Assembly (NCBI GenBank): GCA_919903585.1
Contig: CAKKST010000092.1
Coordinates: forward strand, 1 to 8,860
Reading direction: 5' to 3'
From: Nitrospiria bacterium
GTDB taxonomy: Bacteria; Nitrospirota; CAKKRA01; 9FT-COMBO-42-15
DNA length: 8,860 bases
Of this stretch, positions 5,687 through 8,860 are shown in pieces. Each line of letters starts with the position of its first letter. Within the stretch, counting starts at the first letter, position 1. The position numbers were made by a program, and so were the translations under genes. Below the pieces are notes generated by a model. It saw only the letters and a program-made list of their open reading frames with translations. It was not told the origin of the DNA and ran no database searches.

Positions 5687-7432
5687 TTATAGCTTATCTA
5701 CCTTCTGGACCTCTACCTTCTCGCCTGCTGGCAGGAGGCCTCTGTATTTATTAGCCTCTTCATAATCGCCAACCTGCAGTGATGACGGACCCTTTGGACC
5801 ATCAACAAAGAAGGTGCCTCTCATCTCAAGGTGTAATGGGCCGCAGAACTGCTGGCAGTAGAACTCATACTCGCCAGCGATATCAGCAACAAACTCGCTG
5901 ACAACTGATACACCGCGGGGCGCTGCAATATTGGTCTGCATGCCATAAGGACCATGTATGGTAAAGCCCATGGTAACATCCGGGTTCTTTGTAAGGCCTG
6001 CTGCCTTATCAATGTTGGTAAATATTATTCTTACCTTGTCACCCTTGTTTACCCTGATATTCCTCGGGACATAACCATAGGAGAATCCTCTGATATGCAC
6101 CTCTTTTACATCACCCTTTTGCACAATACCCGGCTTCTCAGTGTCCTTTGGCATATAATAGACCTTTGAAAGCCCCTTATGCAGCGGATGAAGCGCTGGT
6201 GTTGCCTTCTTTATAAGGCCTCCCTCTTCTGCCTGTCCCATTGTCCAGTCCTTGACAAAGGTTGCAAATATGGACTTTGCATTGTGAGGCTCGCCATCCA
6301 CAGGGGTTATCTTTAAGGTCTTGCCATAGGTCTTGCTCTTCTCATTGACATCAATCATCTCAAAGTTAACAGGATAAACAATACCTGTTGCACTGAAAAG
6401 ACCTGTTGAGAATTTGTTTAGCGCAGTAACATAATTCATGTCAGCGCTGACGTTGATGTGGCCAATCCTGTAGTGAACTGGATACTCATCAACAACCTCA
6501 AGCTTGTTTAAATCAACCTTCACAACGCTGTCTGCAACAAAACAGCTCTCATAGGCATATTTTGACATCAGCTTATCAGGAGTAACATGCACCCCAGGTT
6601 TCGGCACATAGGGTTTGCCGTCTGTCCAGTAGGCATCCATAACAGTATGGAGCGGACCAGCTCCTGTTGGAATGACCTTTTTTACTGCCTGTTTTGCGAT
6701 GTCAATAATGGTCATTGTTGAAGAGAGCTTGTCACTCACAAGGACATACTTGTTATCTGCTGTAATGTCATGTCCATGCGGGTTCTTGCCAACCGGTATC
6801 TCCTTGATCAGCTTAAATGGATCTGTGGAGAATACCATCGTTGTGCTGTGATAGTAATTCCCTGAAAATACGAATTTACCGTCCTTTGTTACATCCAGAT
6901 AGTCAGGCGCGCTCGGCGCTGGCGGGACATCAATTACCATGGTTCTGCCAGTGGCAATATCTGTCTTACCCATCTTGCCTGTAAGCTCACCTGTGGAAAA
7001 GAGAGTCTTCCCATCCGGACTCATTGAGATATGATGAATACCAAATGGAAACGGTAAACCAATTATCCTCTCCATAAAACTTGTCTGGAGATTGATTACA
7101 CCGATGGTATTTGCACCCTTATCATTTACATAGAGGTACTTGCCATCAGGTGTGCCATTCTTGTTCCCTGCGTTAGTACCAGAAAATACCGGCTCATGAA
7201 GATCAACACCGACGAGTATGTGCCTGTAGGTCCTCATACTCGGCTGACCGATGATTGCCACAGAGCCGTCCACACCGCCTGCATTATACAGGAGCATGGG
7301 GTCTTGTAGTGGCGCATCATTGGGCGCTGACTCTTCAACAAGCCAGTCTGGCGTTACCCTCGCTGCAAAACCAATTGATGGATATACAGCAAGGCTAAGC
7401 AGGGCTAATATGAAGAGCATTTGCTTTTTCAT
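5687..7432 (-). CDS. nosZ: Divergent Sec-exported nitrous oxide reductase-like protein (propeller plus CuA domain)
   Basis: A 581-residue periplasmic protein with a plain Sec signal (1-24, no twin Arg), as in clade II enzymes. Known NosZ reduces N2O to N2 at a CuZ cluster, with electrons entering through CuA. NosZ landmarks occur in order: DGKYLYVNDKGANT (97-109), GIHH (131-134), NPHGHD (217-222), GPLHT (259-263), VHYRIGH (319-325), LNKFS (338-342) and EPHNA (381-385). The cupredoxin domain (about 445-545) ends in the CuA motif C526-x3-C530-x3-H534-x2-M537. Two ligand positions differ: the usual D-x-H-H-x-H is D77-L-H79-E80-P-V82, and the usual DV(S/T)HGF is DVTMGF (M488). The gene has a near-perfect AGGAGG ribosome site. 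It follows two cytochrome c genes that could donate electrons. It may belong to a divergent or lactonase-type NosZ group; activity on N2O is inferred, not shown. Confidence 0.8.
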   Translation of the reverse strand: MKKQMLFILALLSLAVYPSIGFAARVTPDWLVEESAPNDAPLQDPMLLYNAGGVDGSVAIIGQPSMRTYRHILVGVDLHEPVFSGTNAGNKNGTPDGKYLYVNDKGANTIGVINLQTSFMERIIGLPFPFGIHHISMSPDGKTLFSTGELTGKMGKTDIATGRTMVIDVPPAPSAPDYLDVTKDGKFVFSGNYYHSTTMVFSTDPFKLIKEIPVGKNPHGHDITADNKYVLVSDKLSSTMTIIDIAKQAVKKVIPTGAGPLHTVMDAYWTDGKPYVPKPGVHVTPDKLMSKYAYESCFVADSVVKVDLNKLEVVDEYPVHYRIGHINVSADMNYVTALNKFSTGLFSATGIVYPVNFEMIDVNEKSKTYGKTLKITPVDGEPHNAKSIFATFVKDWTMGQAEEGGLIKKATPALHPLHKGLSKVYYMPKDTEKPGIVQKGDVKEVHIRGFSYGYVPRNIRVNKGDKVRIIFTNIDKAAGLTKNPDVTMGFTIHGPYGMQTNIAAPRGVSVVSEFVADIAGEYEFYCQQFCGPLHLEMRGTFFVDGPKGPSSLQVGDYEEANKYRGLLPAGEKVEVQKVDKL

Positions 7433-7458
7433 TCCTTAACCTCCTCTTTTAATTCACA

Positions 7459-8292
7459 TTATTTTGCTGCCTTGCGGTTACCACCCTCAACAAAGCCGCC
7501 GCCTTTGAGATCGCCGCCGCGGCCGCCTAACTGTGCCTCAACAATCTCCTGTAATTCCTTAAACTCAGCGCTCTTATTGGCATTAAGCGGTGTTACATCA
7601 TTAGCTGATGGCTGATAAGGGGCATCAGAAATCGCCCTTAAGAAGGCCACCACATTCCAGATATCCTGATCAAGGAGGACATTCCCCCATGCAGGCATGA
7701 CATCGGCCAACTCCACAGCGCCTCCGCCGCCTTTAATTGCGCCAAAGATCTGTAGATTGGTTCTCTTGTTCATGTAGTCGCCCTTTGTCAATGGCCTTGG
7801 CCTCGGATCCATCTCAATGGCATTGGGGCCGTCACCCTGACCTTGCCAGCCGTGGCAGGAAACGCAATAGAAATAAAACCACTGCTTCCCCTGATTCGGG
7901 TCTGCGCCTGCTACACCGCTCTTTGCAAAGGTTGCTGACCATGAATTTGTCCACTGATCCCTTGCCTCTGCCTCGCTGAGTTTACCAACTGTCTTCTTCC
8001 TGTCCCACATCTCTGTCTTGCCTGTTCCCTTTGCATAGCCGCTCTCGAGCTTTTCAATGGTTGCGCCCTTTGACCTCTTGCCAACACCGGTCAGATAGTC
8101 ATAACCCTTGATGCCGTATGTGGTGCCTCCCTTGCCATCAAGCATGTCCACTGACTCCTTGCCATAGTTATCCCTTGCCTTTTTCAGGACATCATCGGGC
8201 TGCACAGGCCTCTTCTCCTCTGCTGCAATGGCAAATGATGCTGCAAATAAAACAACTAAAACTAATACTGCTGCCTTTAATAAACCTTTCAT
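7459..8292 (-). CDS. Periplasmic monoheme cytochrome c with long N-terminal extension
   Basis: A 277-residue exported protein with a signal peptide (1-23, ending AIA-A). Residues about 24-130 have no recognisable domain but hold many Lys, Gly and Tyr (KGGTTYGIKGYDYLTG and similar). A class I heme c domain follows: C143-V-S-C146-H147, then GQGDG, with the axial Met in VMPAWG (M199) and the closing helix VVAFLRAI. A Gly-rich tail (about 256-277) ends the protein. The gene has a strong AGGAGGTGA ribosome site and lies 26 nt upstream of nosZ, so co-transcription is very likely. Its likely job is electron transfer to the CuA centre of the NosZ-like enzyme; the N-terminal extension could be a docking region. 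That role is inference. Confidence 0.9.
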   Translation of the reverse strand: MKGLLKAAVLVLVVLFAASFAIAAEEKRPVQPDDVLKKARDNYGKESVDMLDGKGGTTYGIKGYDYLTGVGKRSKGATIEKLESGYAKGTGKTEMWDRKKTVGKLSEAEARDQWTNSWSATFAKSGVAGADPNQGKQWFYFYCVSCHGWQGQGDGPNAIEMDPRPRPLTKGDYMNKRTNLQIFGAIKGGGGAVELADVMPAWGNVLLDQDIWNVVAFLRAISDAPYQPSANDVTPLNANKSAEFKELQEIVEAQLGGRGGDLKGGGFVEGGNRKAAK

Positions 8293-8311
8293 CGTTTTTC
8301 ACCTCCTCTCT

Positions 8312-8677
8312 TTATTTAAATTTACAGTTACATAGCTTGCTTAGATATGCTACAAGCTCCTTAATCTCTGCATCTGTCATGGACTTTCCCCACGGCGGCA
8401 TCATGGTAGACTTGCTTGTTGCAGCGCCGCCATCCCTAATAACATTCTCCACATCCGATGTTGTAAGTTTTGCCATCTCTGCTGTATCTGTATGATTTTT
8501 TGGATTGACCGGCTGGTCATTTGTTGCATTTATCCCATTACCCTTCCCTGTCAGGCCATGGCACTGCGAGCAGTACCATTTGTAATTCTCCTCTGCACTA
8601 ACAGCAAAGGCCTGGCCTATACCAATAAACATTACCAATAAGAGGACTAACAAAACAGGAGTGAACCTTCTTATCAT
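8312..8677 (-). CDS. Small monoheme cytochrome c with C-terminal Cys-Asn-Cys tail
   Basis: A 121-residue class I cytochrome c. A signal peptide (1-25, ending AFA) precedes a mature protein of about 96 residues. The heme site is C36-S-Q-C39-H40, followed by GLTGKGNG, and the axial Met is in MMPPWG (M92 or M93). The final helix ends in LCNC (C116, C118), the same tail as the cytochrome next to cytochrome b6. The ATG has an AAAGGAG ribosome site, and only 19 nt separate it from the next cytochrome c gene, so it belongs to the nosZ transcript. It is probably a soluble or loosely attached shuttle between the quinol-oxidising complex and the reductase. Confidence 0.92.
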   Translation of the reverse strand: MIRRFTPVLLVLLLVMFIGIGQAFAVSAEENYKWYCSQCHGLTGKGNGINATNDQPVNPKNHTDTAEMAKLTTSDVENVIRDGGAATSKSTMMPPWGKSMTDAEIKELVAYLSKLCNCKFK

Positions 8678-8707
8678 TGTATTCTCCTTTCAATATATAT
8701 GAAGTAG

Positions 8708-8726
8708 GACAGGCGTCCCGCCTGTC
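8708..8726. repeat. Small perfect hairpin GACAGGCG/CGCCTGTC
   Basis: Eight-base perfect arms with a 3-nt loop (TCC), lying in the gap upstream of the small cytochrome c. It is adjacent to, and probably part of, the larger composite repeat at 8731-8786. Confidence 0.75.
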
Positions 8727-8730
8727 TGAC

Positions 8731-8786
8731 TGGTAGTCGCAGGTTCAACCTGCGTATTTAGCGCACCCTAAAGGGTGCGGCTACCA
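8731..8786. repeat. Three-way-junction palindromic repeat
   Basis: An outer stem TGGTAG (8731-8736) / CTACCA (8781-8786) encloses two perfect hairpins: CGCAGGTT-C-AACCTGCG (8738-8754) and CGCACCCT-AA-AGGGTGCG (8762-8779). The folded form would be a compact cloverleaf-like three-way junction. It occupies most of the intergenic region between the truncated upstream cytochrome and the small cytochrome c. It is most likely a REP-like dispersed element rather than a gene. Confidence 0.8.
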
Positions 8787-8800
8787 TCTAATGTCATTAC

Positions 8801-8860
8801 CTATTTAAATGTTGTTACATACTGAGCAACATTCTTCATATCATTATCATTCAGAATACC
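8801..8860 (-). CDS. C-terminal end of a cytochrome c-like protein (partial, cut by window edge)
   Basis: The last 19 codons before a TAG stop read GILNDNDMKNVAQYVTTFK. This matches the closing helix of class I cytochromes c, where a D-x-D/E-x-x-x-V-x-x-Y-V pattern is usual. No heme motif is visible because the rest lies beyond the window. It runs in the same direction as the downstream cytochrome genes and is 123 nt upstream of the next start, so it could be the first visible gene of the same cluster. Confidence 0.6.
   Translation of the reverse strand, partial: GILNDNDMKNVAQYVTTFK

Noticed and set aside
8708..8786. tRNA gene suggested by the cloverleaf-like fold
   Set aside because: No acceptor stem of seven pairs, no anticodon loop of normal size and no T-loop consensus; the stems are simple perfect palindromes.
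8678..8800. FNR/NNR-type regulatory site or promoter upstream of the cytochrome/nosZ genes
   Set aside because: No TTGAT-N4-ATCAA-like palindrome was found; the region is taken up by repeat hairpins.

Overview
The window is 8.86 kb of what looks like a single respiratory gene cluster. All ten complete genes, plus one gene cut by the right edge, lie on the minus strand, so transcription runs from 8860 towards 1. Every product carries a Sec-type signal, a lipoprotein signal or membrane segments, so the encoded machinery sits in the cell envelope. The moderate GC content, the anaerobic-type cytochromes, a menaquinol-type cytochrome b6 and the many small palindromic repeats between genes suggest an uncultured anaerobe or microaerophile, perhaps Nitrospirota or a deltaproteobacterial relative. 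This placement is inference only.

In transcription order, the first block (8860-5687) holds the 3' end of one cytochrome c, two complete monoheme cytochromes c, and a 581-residue protein that combines a beta-propeller with a C-terminal CuA domain. The last is a divergent Sec-exported nitrous oxide reductase (NosZ-like). The diagnostic NosZ segments align in order, but one of the seven usual CuZ histidines is Glu and the first CuA histidine appears to be Met. This is the main result.

The second block (5428-3115) holds a small NTF2-like lipoprotein, a cytochrome b6, a monoheme cytochrome c, and a subunit IV protein with a C-terminal heme c. Together they look like most of a quinol:cytochrome c oxidoreductase of the Bacillus QcrBC type, but no Rieske protein is encoded here. 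The simplest working model is quinol -> b6/subunit IV-c -> small cytochromes c -> CuA -> CuZ-like centre -> N2O. No nosD, nosF, nosY or nosL maturation gene is present in the window.

The third block (2928-105) is a translationally coupled trio: two seven-bladed propellers of the virginiamycin-B-lyase-like (streptogramin lyase fold) type and a membrane-anchored thioredoxin-like protein with an unusual Cys-Pro-Cys site. The propellers lack the histidine-bearing motif expected of a real streptogramin lyase. An envelope scaffold or metal-centre assembly role is possible but unproven.

The gaps between blocks hold several distinct palindromic repeat families: C/G-rich CCCTCTCCC hairpins at 1-75 and 2954-3110, a 28-bp palindrome at 4960-4987, a 26-bp-arm inverted repeat at 5500-5563, a 13-bp-arm hairpin at 5590-5651, and a three-way-junction repeat at 8731-8786. 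No non-coding stretch exceeds 300 bp. No tRNA, rRNA, CRISPR array or transposase was seen.
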